Shown: in pieces, positions 14,891-23,491 of the stretch
Position numbering within the stretch: position 1 is the first letter of the stretch
Layout: the number at the start of each line of letters is the position of its first letter
Source: an uncultured Faecalicoccus sp.
Lineage (GTDB): Bacteria; Bacillota_I; Bacilli_A; Erysipelotrichales; Erysipelotrichaceae
Reading direction: 5' to 3'
NCBI GenBank assembly: GCA_902497095.1
Contig: CABVDD010000030.1
Location: forward strand, 1-25,981
Length of the DNA: 25,981 nucleotides
Translations under genes and position numbers: made by a program
Notes under the pieces: model-generated
Databases searched by the model: none
What the model was told of the DNA's origin: nothing
Seen by the model: the letters and a program-made list of their open reading frames with translations, nothing else

Positions 14891-15096
14891 ACCTTCAGAG
14901 GTATATTTCAGCACACTTCGCAAAACTGTTAAATTCCCTTCCTGATGATGTAGAAATGTTGAGTGAAACCGGATGTTTAAATCCTATTCGAATTGGAAAT
15001 AAGTCAACGTATTTTTATAAAGATATAAAAAACTTTCAAAAAATTATACAGGACTTGACGTATTTACTAGAGCCAAAGCAAGAGAGGCTTTTATGA
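14869..15096 (+). CDS. hypothetical protein overlapping mazF
   Basis: The 75-residue ORF starts inside the last codons of mazF (22-nt overlap), with AAAGGAAC four to five bases before its ATG. No known domain is recognised. The sequence ETGCLNPIRIGNKSTYFYKD hints at a small winged-helix-like fold, and the C-terminus is helical (KNFQKIIQDLTYLLEPKQER). Tight coupling to a toxin gene makes an antitoxin in reversed order conceivable, but an ICE accessory DNA-binding protein is as likely. Confidence 0.6.
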   Translation: MFKMVSMNLQRYISAHFAKLLNSLPDDVEMLSETGCLNPIRIGNKSTYFYKDIKNFQKIIQDLTYLLEPKQERLL

Positions 15097-15120
15097 CCGG
15101 TATAAGAAGGAGGAGAAAAC

Positions 15121-15396
15121 ATGAGTAAACTTCAAGATTTAGACTATGATTCTGTTTTTAAAGAATATCCAGATATCGTAAACACAGAACAAATGTGCGA
15201 AATGCTGGGAAGCATTTGTATCAAGACGGGGTATCAGCTTTTAAAGGAGCATAAGATCAAGTACTTTCATATTGGACGGAAATACATGATTCCTAAAGTA
15301 TGTGTTATCGACTATATCCTGTCAAGTGTACAATCCAAACCTAATCGTAAAATAGAAAAGGAAGACAATCTGAATTACCCTTTAATCGTACAATGA
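15121..15396 (+). CDS. xis: excisionase-like HTH protein (Xis)
   Basis: The 91-residue protein contains the MerR/HTH_17-type winged helix typical of excisionases: VNTEQMCEMLGS, TGYQLLKEHKIKYFHIGRKY, MIPKVCVIDYIL. GGAGG lies upstream of the ATG. It is the last gene before the integrase, 32 bp away, the usual position of Xis in Tn916-like elements. Such proteins bend DNA at the attachment sites and switch the integrase from insertion to excision. With the integrase interrupted by a stop it may have no partner unless one acts in trans. Confidence 0.82.
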   Translation: MSKLQDLDYDSVFKEYPDIVNTEQMCEMLGSICIKTGYQLLKEHKIKYFHIGRKYMIPKVCVIDYILSSVQSKPNRKIEKEDNLNYPLIVQ

Positions 15397-15428
15397 AATG
15401 CTGTAAAGCATAGACAGGAGGTTAAATT

Positions 15429-16739
15429 ATGGTATCAGGACATGTAAGAGAAATAAAAGGACAGTATCATATAGTGTTAAGCTATACAGATGGAAACGGG
15501 AAAAGAAAATCCCCTTCATTTGCAACCAATTTACCAGTAAAAGGTAATAAGAAAAGAGCTGAGAAACTTTTACAGCTTTTGCAGGAGAACTTCGATATTC
15601 CTAAAAATGATGAAGAATTAAAAAGTTATAAGAAGTTTATCAAAAATCAACTTAAATTTGGTTTTGAAGATACTAATATCTCAAGAGATGAACCAATACA
15701 GTCTGTAGAAGAAAAATTCCCTATACCTGCTCGAAAAAAAGTTAAGGAAAAAAATAGCAAAGCCAATATGTTGTTCGGTGATTATATGTCATACTGGCTG
15801 GAGAGTCATAAGCATAATGTATCTTTGAGCACCTATGCTTCTTATGAATCTCAAATTTCTACACGTATTAAGCCATATTTTAATGAACACCACATCCGAT
15901 TAGGAGATCTGACTTCAGAGGATATTCAAGAGTTCTATAATCGATGTATGGACGGAACGTTAGGACATGATATCGAGATCATTTCAAGTAATACGGTAAT
16001 TCATTATCATGCCAATATACGTCTGGCATTGGAATATGCCAGGAAAAAAAGATGGGTATCTGTCAATGAAGCAGATTTAGTAACAAGACCTAAAAAGAAA
16101 CAATATATCGGATCTTTCTATAATGAAGATGAACTTGAAAAAATGTTTGAGATCTTTAAAGGTACGAAGTTGGAATTTGCGGTCATGATGGCTGCTTATT
16201 ACGGACTCCGTTGAAGTGAGATCGTCGGACTTCAATGGAAGAACATCGACTTTGAAAGAAACGTAATCACCATCGCCCATACTGTTACCGAATTTACTTT
16301 AAAAGGAAAACGTGTAGAGAGTGCTAATGATAAGACCAAATCCAAAAAAAGCTATCGTTCCTTGCCGCTAATTCCTAAAATGGAACAACTGCTTATAAAA
16401 ATGCAAAATGAGCAGAATCAAAACAGAAAATTATGCAGAGGTAGTTATATCAGCAAATACAAAGCTTATATCTATGTTAATGAGATTGGAGAACGTATCC
16501 GTCCCAACTACATCACAACGAACTTTCAATCTAAATTAGTAAAAAACGGAATGCGAAAAATCCGTTTCCATGATCTACGTCATAGTTGTGCTACACTGTT
16601 GCTTTCGCAAGATGTTTCACTAAAAGATATACAGGAATGGCTGGGTCATGAAGATGTGACGACTACCGAAAAAATATATGCCCACTACAATTACAAGAAA
16701 AAAGAAAAAACCGCGGGAATTATTGCGGAGATTTTATAG
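15429..16739 (+). pseudogene. int: Tn916-type tyrosine integrase, interrupted by in-frame TGA
   Basis: The frame encodes a full-length integrase of 436 codons with an arm-binding N-terminal domain (MVSGHVREIKGQYHIVLSYT), a core-binding helical domain (about 114-175) and a catalytic domain. An in-frame TGA sits at 16212-16214, directly after the first catalytic Arg (YYGLR261, stop, SEIVGLQW). Beyond it all catalytic features continue in the same frame: KSKKSYRSLPL, HDLRHSCATLL, WLGHEDVTTTEKIYAHY with the nucleophile Tyr. The expected codon is an Arg-type CGA, so one C-to-T change explains it. There is no frameshift or other decay, suggesting a recent lesion, a sequencing error, or read-through. 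Other genes here end in TGA, so reassignment is unlikely. Confidence 0.88.
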
Positions 16740-16876
16740 AAAAAGCTAAGAAAAAAGTAGAATAAAAAGTGCAAAAAACAAAATGATTTCTATAAATATT
16801 TTTACCCAAAAAATGGTTTAAAAACGCGGAAAATAAGGCTTTTTCAATCGTTAAGGAATCTTAAGAGTTATTGCTC

Positions 16877-16953
16877 GGAGGTATTTTGGAGGTAATTTTT
16901 TTGGAAGCAGGAGGTATTTAGGAGGTATTTTGGAGGTATTTTCGAGGTAAAAA
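16877..16953 (+). repeat. 11-bp tandem repeats, probable integrase arm sites
   Basis: GGAGGTATTTT or close variants start at 16877, 16888, 16910, 16921 and 16932, with weaker units at 16899 and 16943: seven units in 11-bp register. They lie 138 bp after the integrase stop, where Tn916-like elements have direct repeats bound by the integrase N-terminal domain. The one-turn spacing would put all copies on the same face of the helix. The rest of 16740-17075 holds the repeats, two terminators and no gene. Confidence 0.6.
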
Positions 16954-17014
16954 TCAACCAATAATCCAAGTAACGCGGAAGTAAAAAAATAAGAAACCAG
17001 GATAAGAAATCCTC

Positions 17015-17067
17015 AAAAAGCCTTTAGGTAAGGCAAAAATAAAACGCCACCTTTTCAAGTGACGTTT
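17015..17067 (-). terminator. tandem terminators after tRNA-Gln
   Basis: On the minus strand a hairpin at 17067-17042 (one wobble, followed by TTTTATTTTT) and a second, GCCTT/AAGGC at 17034-17020 followed by five T, lie directly downstream of the tRNA gene. Confidence 0.65.
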
Positions 17068-17075
17068 GCTTTCTA

Positions 17076-17151
17076 TGGCTGGGGTACATGGATTCGAACC
17101 ATGGAAATGCCAGATTCAGAGTCTGGTGCCTTACCGCTTGGCTATACCCCA
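17076..17151 (-). tRNA. tRNA-Gln (anticodon CTG)
   Basis: The minus strand folds into a complete tRNA: acceptor TGGGGTA (17151-17145) with TACCCCA (17086-17080), D-arm AGCCAAGCGGTAAGGC, anticodon stem CCAGA/TCTGG with loop CTCTGAA (anticodon CTG), T-arm with GGTTCGAATCC and encoded 3' CCA (17078-17076). A promoter TTGCCA-17 bp-TACTAT lies upstream. It is divergent from gltX, whose product, in Bacillota lacking glutaminyl-tRNA synthetase, typically charges this tRNA. Its 3' end faces the integrative element, the side at which many elements insert. Confidence 0.95.
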
Positions 17152-17249
17152 ATGCGCCTTTATATAGTATAATTATTTTCCAGATTTGGCAACTGTTTAT
17201 TGAAGAAATTTTTAAAGTGGTTTAAGATTATCGAGAAAGGACGGTATTT

Positions 17250-18707
17250 ATGACTAAGATTAGAACACGATTTGCACCCAGTCCAACGGGTTATATGCAT
17301 ATAGGAAATTTACGAACTGCTCTTTTTGAGTATTTGATCGCAAAACATGAAGATGGTGATTTTATATTGCGTATTGAAGATACCGATCAAAACCGTCAGG
17401 TAGAAGGTGCAGTCGATATTATTTATAAAACAATGAAGGATTGTGGCTTAAACTGGGATGAAGGACCAGATATCGGAGGAGAGCATGGACCTTATGTTCA
17501 AAGTGAACGATTAGGCATGTACAAAGGATATGCTGAGGAATTAATTCGTCTTGGCGGCGCACATTATTGTTTTTGTTCAGAAGAAGAGTTACAGAAACAA
17601 AGAGAGGAGCAGGGGGATTCTTTTAAATTTGATGATCCTTGTAAACATCTGACGCCAGAAGAAGTACAGGCTAAATTAGATGCCGGCATTCCTTATGTCA
17701 TTCGTCAGACGATTGGTGAAATTAAAGAAACCACATTTGATGATGAAGTATATGGACATATTGAAGTCGATGTAGATACATTGGATGAACAAATTTTGAT
17801 TAAATCGGATGGGTTCCCTACTTATAATTTTGCCAATATCATTGATGATCATCAAATGGAAATCACACACGTAGTTCGTGGAAATGAGTATTTATCAAGT
17901 ACGCCTAAATATAATTTGATTTATGATGCTTATGGATGGAAACGACCTATCTATGTGCATGTTCCGCCTGTCATGAAAGATGAACATCATAAATTATCGA
18001 AACGAAATGGAGATGCTTCATTTCAAGATTTAGTGGCCAAGGGATATCTTCCTGAAGCGATTATTAACTATATCGCTTTATTAGGATGGTCTCCGCAAAC
18101 AGAACAAGAGATTTATACGATGGAGGAATTGATTCAAGTTTTTGATATTCATCGTATTTCTAAACGTCCTGCCATTTTTGATATTGATAAACTGACATGG
18201 ATGAATGGTGAATATTTAAAACACATGGATTTTGATCGTTATTATGAACTCGTATTGCCATATATACAAAAGGTTATTCATTCTGATTTGGATGTAAAAG
18301 AAATCGCAAAGCTTGTGCAGTCAAGAGCTAATACTTTAAATGAAATTGAAGATATGATTGATTTCTTTGAAGTTTTACTAGATTATGATGTGGAAATGTT
18401 TAAACATAAACGTCAAAAATCAAAGAAGGAAACAGCCATTATCGCATTGAAAGAAGCTTATGAAACTTTATCAACTTGTGATTGGTCAAGTGAAGATAAA
18501 ATTCATGATCTTCTTATGGCACTACCAGAAAAATTGGAGATGAAAAATGGACAGGTACTCTGGCCAGTACGTACAGCATTGACAGGAAAACAATCGACTC
18601 CAGGTGGTGCGATTGAAGTGGCTTATATTTTAGGTAAAGATGAAAGTCTTCGTCGTATTCAATTAGGTATTGAAAAACTGGAAAAGGATCTAGAATCGGC
18701 CGCATAG
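17250..18707 (+). CDS. gltX: glutamyl-tRNA synthetase
   Basis: GluRS attaches glutamate to tRNA-Glu, and in most Bacillota also to tRNA-Gln before amidation. The 485-residue protein has the class I signature PSPTGYMHIGNLRTALF (10-26), a zinc-site pattern C107, C109, C131, H133, and HKLSKRNGD (247-255) as KMSKS equivalent, with a helical anticodon-binding C-terminus. Length is normal. GAAAGGACG precedes the ATG. It is divergent from tRNA-Gln. The stop codon lies in the loop of an intrinsic terminator (18692-18720), and mscS follows 28 bp later. Confidence 0.97.
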   Translation: MTKIRTRFAPSPTGYMHIGNLRTALFEYLIAKHEDGDFILRIEDTDQNRQVEGAVDIIYKTMKDCGLNWDEGPDIGGEHGPYVQSERLGMYKGYAEELIRLGGAHYCFCSEEELQKQREEQGDSFKFDDPCKHLTPEEVQAKLDAGIPYVIRQTIGEIKETTFDDEVYGHIEVDVDTLDEQILIKSDGFPTYNFANIIDDHQMEITHVVRGNEYLSSTPKYNLIYDAYGWKRPIYVHVPPVMKDEHHKLSKRNGDASFQDLVAKGYLPEAIINYIALLGWSPQTEQEIYTMEELIQVFDIHRISKRPAIFDIDKLTWMNGEYLKHMDFDRYYELVLPYIQKVIHSDLDVKEIAKLVQSRANTLNEIEDMIDFFEVLLDYDVEMFKHKRQKSKKETAIIALKEAYETLSTCDWSSEDKIHDLLMALPEKLEMKNGQVLWPVRTALTGKQSTPGGAIEVAYILGKDESLRRIQLGIEKLEKDLESAA

Positions 18708-18720
18708 ACCGATTCTTTTT
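18692..18720 (+). terminator. terminator overlapping the gltX stop codon
   Basis: AGAATCGG (18692-18699) pairs with CCGATTCT (18709-18716), followed by T to 18720. The 5' arm is the last part of the coding sequence and the TAG (18705-18707) is in the loop, so a terminating ribosome would cover the hairpin. Confidence 0.7.
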
Positions 18721-18735
18721 CAAAGGAGACCTTTT

Positions 18736-19524
18736 ATGTTTGAAAAGTTAGATGAAGTTTTGATACGAATAGCCATTGCGGCATTGATCATTGTATTGGG
18801 CATGGTCATTGCTAAATTGATTAAGAAGTTTATTATACAACTTTCTAAAAATGTTACAGATCATGGATCTTTGACATTTATTGGTTCTTGCGCTTCTATT
18901 TCCATTAAGATTATTTTTATTGCGATCGCATTAGCTGTTTTAGGATTGGATATGTCTATCATTGTCGGTTCGTTAAGTGCTGTATCTTTAGGGATTTCTT
19001 TAGCTTTACGAGATACGATGAATGATGTTGCGGGAGGCATACAGATCCTTTTCACAAAACCTTTTGTGATTGGCGATTATGTACAAATCGAATCACAAGA
19101 AGGCATTGTCAGCCGAATAGAAATCTTGTTTACCGTATTACAGACTTTCGATCATCAGGAGATCATCGTTCCTAACTCTACGGCAGTTAGTCAAGTTTTG
19201 ATCAATTATTCAAAAGAAAAATACAGACGTATCCACATTTCATTTCCTGTGGCTTTAGAAACGGATGTCGATGCTTGTTTACAATTAGGACAAGAAGTTT
19301 TAGAAAGTGAAGCAAACTGGATACAAAATGATATGCAAAGAGAAGTGGTCATCGATAAGATCGAGGAGAGATCTATGAAAATTGGCATTTATGCTTTTGT
19401 GCCTTTTGAAAAATATTGGGAATGTTTATGTCGTATGAATACGATGTTGCAGAAAAAAAGAAAGGAAGCGGGGATACTTCCTGTTTCTACGAATATTGTT
19501 ATTCAATCAAACCCAGAAAAATAA
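18736..19524 (+). CDS. mscS: small-conductance mechanosensitive channel, MscS family
   Basis: The 262-residue protein has three N-terminal membrane helices (about 10-29, 52-71, 74-98), the third being the Gly/Ala-rich pore helix (SLSAVSLGISLALRDTMNDV). The MscS beta domain follows with GDYVQIESQEGIVSRIEILF and HQEIIVPNS, then the cytoplasmic alpha/beta domain. It opens under membrane tension to release solutes on osmotic downshock. AAAGGAG lies seven bases upstream. The last 26 bp overlap the convergent HAD gene. Confidence 0.93.
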   Translation: MFEKLDEVLIRIAIAALIIVLGMVIAKLIKKFIIQLSKNVTDHGSLTFIGSCASISIKIIFIAIALAVLGLDMSIIVGSLSAVSLGISLALRDTMNDVAGGIQILFTKPFVIGDYVQIESQEGIVSRIEILFTVLQTFDHQEIIVPNSTAVSQVLINYSKEKYRRIHISFPVALETDVDACLQLGQEVLESEANWIQNDMQREVVIDKIEERSMKIGIYAFVPFEKYWECLCRMNTMLQKKRKEAGILPVSTNIVIQSNPEK

Positions 19525-20332
19525 AAGCATTATAAATACCGTTATTATCCAGGGAGGTCGTTACGCGATCTGCCTTTTTTTGTACTTCTTTAGGCGCATT
19601 TCCCATCGCAACACTAGTTTGTGCAACTTCAAACATGCATAAGTCATTGAAACCATCGCCAATGGCTATGGCATCTTTGGCACTCATATGGAAGTATTTT
19701 AATATACTTTGCATACCAGTTGCTTTTGTGATGCTTTTTTCTGAAATTTCTCCACTTTCTTTGCCAAAAGGGGCAAATGTGGCCGGAACTAAATCGAATT
19801 GTTGATGCAGTGCTTGATAAATGTCTGCATAAGAAAGATCGGATTCTAAAAATGAAATTTTATTAACAGGATATTCTAAAATCGAATCCGTTACTTTTAA
19901 GTTGTGTAAAACCTGTACAAGTCCGTGTCGTAAATATAGTTCTGGACTTAAATGTTTACATTGTTTTTGAATCATTCGTTCTAAATGTTCATATGTTTTT
20001 TTATTTCCAACTAATCCATTTGTGGTTTCAAATATCGCATCAATATCATACGTATTCATATATTGTAGAAGAAATTGTAGCTGTTCTTTGGAAAATGTCT
20101 TTTCTTCCAAGAGATGATGATTGACTTCAATATGGGCGCCACTGCCAGTAATCATGCCATCATAATCAAGCTTTAACATATCACCATAAATCTCTACTTT
20201 TTGTCTTCCGGTACAAAGTATAATTTTATGTCCGTTTTTTTGTGCTGCACGGCATGCATCCAAAGCGCTTTTAGGGATGAATCCTTCATGATGTAATAAA
20301 GTGCCGTCTGCATCTAAAAAGATAATCTTCAT
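19499..20332 (-). CDS. Cof-type HAD-superfamily phosphatase
   Basis: The 277-residue protein begins MKIIFLDADGTLLHHEG, with the DxDGT motif (nucleophile Asp7, acid Asp9). It has CTGRQ as motif II, Lys in SITKATGMQ as motif III, and IGDGFNDLCMFEVA as motif IV, plus the C2-type cap between them, all typical of Cof/YidA phosphatases acting on sugar phosphates or nucleotides. AAAGGAG precedes the ATG. It converges on mscS with a 26-bp overlap and is divergent from the membrane-protein operon. The exact substrate cannot be read from sequence. Confidence 0.92.
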   Translation of the reverse strand: MKIIFLDADGTLLHHEGFIPKSALDACRAAQKNGHKIILCTGRQKVEIYGDMLKLDYDGMITGSGAHIEVNHHLLEEKTFSKEQLQFLLQYMNTYDIDAIFETTNGLVGNKKTYEHLERMIQKQCKHLSPELYLRHGLVQVLHNLKVTDSILEYPVNKISFLESDLSYADIYQALHQQFDLVPATFAPFGKESGEISEKSITKATGMQSILKYFHMSAKDAIAIGDGFNDLCMFEVAQTSVAMGNAPKEVQKKADRVTTSLDNNGIYNAFIFLGLIE

Positions 20333-20382
20333 TGAACTCTCCTTTTATAGACTTCTTAACGAATTTATTCTACAATATCTGC

Positions 20383-21018
20383 ATGAACAGTTTCAATTAT
20401 TTTCGCCCTCTGTTATCTAAAGTACAGGGGGTTCCTACCAAAAATCAAAGAATGTTGACATGGGCCAGTTTTCAAGTTCGTCAAGCTGGACTTCCTTATC
20501 AACAACAGATAGAATGTCTTGAACAAGCAAGCCATCTTCTTCAAGATGATCAACAAGAACATACAAGTTTTAAAAAGGATTTTAAAAATGATTTGTCGTC
20601 TGTTAAGCCCAAAGGAATCGCGTATCTATGCGTGGAATTTGCCGATTTTCCTTTGTTTTTATTTGTGTATACCACTTTGATCAATGTAGTATACACACAA
20701 GTACTGATCCCTGTTTTTGATCAGGAGCCTATCCAAACTTCAGTTATGGTCGGTTGGTCTTTGTGCCTGCAAAGTATAGCTGTTTATATGATCTATAAAG
20801 GTCTTTTAACATATATGGCAACGGATCCTAAACGTTCATCGATTGTTTTTTGGCTGATTTTAATGGTTTGTTTTGGCTTATATTTGGGATCTATTTATAT
20901 AGCAAATCATATAAAAGGAACTTTTTTTGTTTGTCCTTTATGGCTTTGGTTTATATTGACGATGATATGGGCTGTTTTTTCAATGTTATGGCTGCATAAG
21001 AAAGAGGAATCAAGATGA
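20383..21018 (+). CDS. hypothetical membrane protein, possibly leaderless mRNA
   Basis: I chose the ATG at 20383 (211 residues); the frame reaches a TTG at 20332 with no supporting site. There is no Shine-Dalgarno sequence before this ATG, but a TACAAT -10 ends seven bases ahead of it with a TAGACT -35 17 bp further up. The transcript may therefore begin at or next to the A of the ATG. The product has a soluble N-terminal third with Gln-rich helices (LPYQQQIECLEQASHLLQDD) and four or five transmembrane helices. No family is recognised. Its stop overlaps the next start, indicating an operon with 21015-21710 and pepP. Confidence 0.7.
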   Translation: MNSFNYFRPLLSKVQGVPTKNQRMLTWASFQVRQAGLPYQQQIECLEQASHLLQDDQQEHTSFKKDFKNDLSSVKPKGIAYLCVEFADFPLFLFVYTTLINVVYTQVLIPVFDQEPIQTSVMVGWSLCLQSIAVYMIYKGLLTYMATDPKRSSIVFWLILMVCFGLYLGSIYIANHIKGTFFVCPLWLWFILTMIWAVFSMLWLHKKEESR

Positions 21019-21710
21019 TGGATGTAATACTTTATAGCGTTTTAGCTGTTTTATTATCTATATGTATTAGCTTTCTTCCTAAAAAAGCTTTAAAACCAGT
21101 AACTTCAGTGTTTTCATTTGGAAAAAATGGTTTGCGTAAGATGCGCAGCCGACACGATACAACCGATACGATCGCCAATGTTTGCTTGGGAGTTGCTTTG
21201 TTTTTTTCAGTATTTCACTGGCTTATTCCGGCAAGCAATATTCTTTATGCCATTTTATTGACGATATCTTTTTTGTGTGTATTGGCCTGGAGCAATAAAG
21301 TGACGGTAAAAATGGATAGAATGCATCGTATGTTTGTATTGTTTGATGTTTCCATGATGTTTTTCTTTGGTTTATTTAGTGCAATGGGATGTTTTAATAA
21401 CTTTGAAACATTTGAAAGTGCAGCTACTTTACGCCATGATATTGCCGATGGAAGTATATTTGAAATCTTGTATTTTCTTCATAATTTTGCCCCAATGATG
21501 GTTTTACTGCAGGGAATCTTATATATGGTTCCTATGTATTGTATGTGGGCGCAATTTAAATATATGAGACTGGAACATACTTATAAATCTAGAAATGTCG
21601 GTTTGTTTACCCTAAAGGTTTTGTTTATTTGCCTGGCTATGGTTGCCTTGAGCTATGGAGGTATTGAGGTATTAAACTGGGCTTATTATATTGATCATGT
21701 GGAGGTATAA
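21015..21710 (+). CDS. hypothetical membrane protein
   Basis: The 231-residue protein overlaps the preceding gene by 4 bp (ATGA) and ends 2 bp before the aminopeptidase gene. It has about five or six transmembrane helices, beginning with a signal-anchor (MMDVILYSVLAVLLSICISF) and a basic loop (GLRKMRSRHD). The pattern suggests an integral membrane protein partnering the previous one. I do not recognise a family or motif that would give a function. Confidence 0.75.
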   Translation: MMDVILYSVLAVLLSICISFLPKKALKPVTSVFSFGKNGLRKMRSRHDTTDTIANVCLGVALFFSVFHWLIPASNILYAILLTISFLCVLAWSNKVTVKMDRMHRMFVLFDVSMMFFFGLFSAMGCFNNFETFESAATLRHDIADGSIFEILYFLHNFAPMMVLLQGILYMVPMYCMWAQFKYMRLEHTYKSRNVGLFTLKVLFICLAMVALSYGGIEVLNWAYYIDHVEV

Positions 21711-21712
21711 AA

Positions 21713-23491
21713 ATGATTCAAGAACGTTTAAAAAATTTACGTATGAAAATGCAGGAAAATGGAGTGCAGGCTTATATCATTCCAACCAGTGATTTTCATG
21801 AAACGGAATATGTATGTGACTTTTTTGCCTGTCGAAAGTATATGTCCGGATTTACCGGCAGTGCCGGTACTTTAGTTGTACTGCAAGAAAAAGCGGGTTT
21901 ATGGACAGATGGACGCTATTTCATTCAAGCCCAGGCACAGTTAAAAGATACAGGAATTACATTGATGAAAATGGGACAGCCTGAGACACCAAGTATTGAA
22001 GAATACATTTGCCAGAATCTTGTGGAAGGATCAAAAGTAGGTTTTGATGGTCGTGTCATCAATTATATGGACTACAAACGATATCATGCGATTTTTTCAA
22101 GTCATAAGATAGATATAGTAGCTCATTTAGATTTGGTTGATGAGATATGGAAAGATCGCCCGGCATTACCGGCTACGCAAACATTTCATTATGCGCTTGA
22201 TTATGCCGGAGTTTCAATGGCAGATAAATTAAAACAAGTTCGTCAAGCTATGGCTAAAGAAAACTGTGCTTCTTTCATCATTACTAAAATTGATGAAATT
22301 GCGTGGTTATTCAATATAAGAGCACATGATATTTTGCATTTTCCAGTGGCTTTAGCTTATGCGACCATTGAAAAAGAGCAGGCAACGCTTTATATCGATG
22401 CTTCTCGTTTAGATGATGAAAGTAAGTCTCTCTTTGAACAAAATCAGGTAAGTGTTCATCCTTATGATTCAATTTATGATGAAGTATCTTTACTACAAGG
22501 GCCAGTGTTGGTAGACCCGCATTTTGTGAACAGTCGTCTATCTTTACTTGTACAAGATAAACTGATAGAGGCAACGGATCCAATTGTATTGATGAAGGCA
22601 CAAAAAAATCCAGTGGAAATCAAGAATACTAAGTGGGCGCATATTAAAGATGGTGTTGCCTGTACTAAATTTATGTACTGGTTAAAACACAATGTTCAAA
22701 GTCAGAACATCACAGAATGCAGTGCACAGGATAAACTTCAACAGTATCGAAAAGAACAAAAAAATTATCTGGAGGATAGTTTTAGTACGATTTGTGCGTA
22801 TAAAGAACATGCCGCTATGATGCATTATAGTTCCAGTCCAGAAACGGATGTGACATTAAAACCAGAAGGTATGCTTCTAGTTGACAGTGGAGGACAATAC
22901 TTAGAAGGTACAACAGATATTACACGTACATTTGTCTTGGGAGAGATCTCCGAAGAAGAACGCCATTGGTTCACATTGGCTATGCGTTCCCATATTCGTC
23001 TGGCAAAAGCACATTTCCTATATGGTTGTCGTGGTTTAAACTTGGATATTTTAGCACGTGGACCTCTATGGGATGAAGATATGGATTATCAATGTGGTAC
23101 AGGTCATGGTGTGGGTCATCTTTCCAATGTGCATGAAGCACCTAATGGTTTTCGCTGGCGCATCGTGCCGGAAAGAAATGATTCTTGTGTATTAGAAGAA
23201 GGCATGATCCAAAGTGATGAACCAGGTGTTTATAAAGAAGGCGAATTTGGAATCCGTCATGAAAACGAACTACTTGTTGTTAAAGGAACCAATAACTTCT
23301 ATGGACAATTTATGCATTTTGAACCTTTGACTTTTGTTCCATTTGATCTTGATGGAATTGACAAAACCAAGATGACACAAGATGAAATTGAGTGGTTAAA
23401 TGCGTATCATGCACAAGTTTACGACACACTTCAAGCGTATTTAGATCCAGAAGAAAGAGAATGGCTAAAAGAAGCCACTCGGGCTCTATGA
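21713..23491 (+). CDS. Xaa-Pro aminopeptidase, three-domain M24B family
   Basis: Cleaves the N-terminal residue from peptides with proline in second position. The 592 residues match the long XPNPEP1-type enzyme: two creatinase-like N-terminal domains (about 1-150 and 155-300), the pita-bread catalytic domain (about 305-525) and a C-terminal extension. The five metal ligands are visible: Asp391 (LLVDSGG), Asp402 (TTDITRT), His465 (GTGHGVGH), Glu503 (SDEPG) and Glu517 (IRHEN). GGAGG is upstream. It follows two membrane protein genes and its TGA overlaps the ATG of the CpXC gene. It is cytosolic, as no signal peptide is present. Confidence 0.95.
   Translation: MIQERLKNLRMKMQENGVQAYIIPTSDFHETEYVCDFFACRKYMSGFTGSAGTLVVLQEKAGLWTDGRYFIQAQAQLKDTGITLMKMGQPETPSIEEYICQNLVEGSKVGFDGRVINYMDYKRYHAIFSSHKIDIVAHLDLVDEIWKDRPALPATQTFHYALDYAGVSMADKLKQVRQAMAKENCASFIITKIDEIAWLFNIRAHDILHFPVALAYATIEKEQATLYIDASRLDDESKSLFEQNQVSVHPYDSIYDEVSLLQGPVLVDPHFVNSRLSLLVQDKLIEATDPIVLMKAQKNPVEIKNTKWAHIKDGVACTKFMYWLKHNVQSQNITECSAQDKLQQYRKEQKNYLEDSFSTICAYKEHAAMMHYSSSPETDVTLKPEGMLLVDSGGQYLEGTTDITRTFVLGEISEEERHWFTLAMRSHIRLAKAHFLYGCRGLNLDILARGPLWDEDMDYQCGTGHGVGHLSNVHEAPNGFRWRIVPERNDSCVLEEGMIQSDEPGVYKEGEFGIRHENELLVVKGTNNFYGQFMHFEPLTFVPFDLDGIDKTKMTQDEIEWLNAYHAQVYDTLQAYLDPEEREWLKEATRAL

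Noticed and set aside
16212..16214. TGA read as Trp (alternative genetic code)
   Set aside because: Several confident genes here (response regulator, permease, aminopeptidase) end at TGA with overlapping or adjacent starts, so the standard code applies.
16860..16960. CRISPR array
   Set aside because: The repeats are 11 bp and contiguous without spacers of constant length.
17076..17100. tRNA-Gln 3' end as proven attachment site
   Set aside because: Position fits, but no duplicated tRNA 3' segment is visible in the window and Tn916-type elements often use AT-rich non-tRNA targets.
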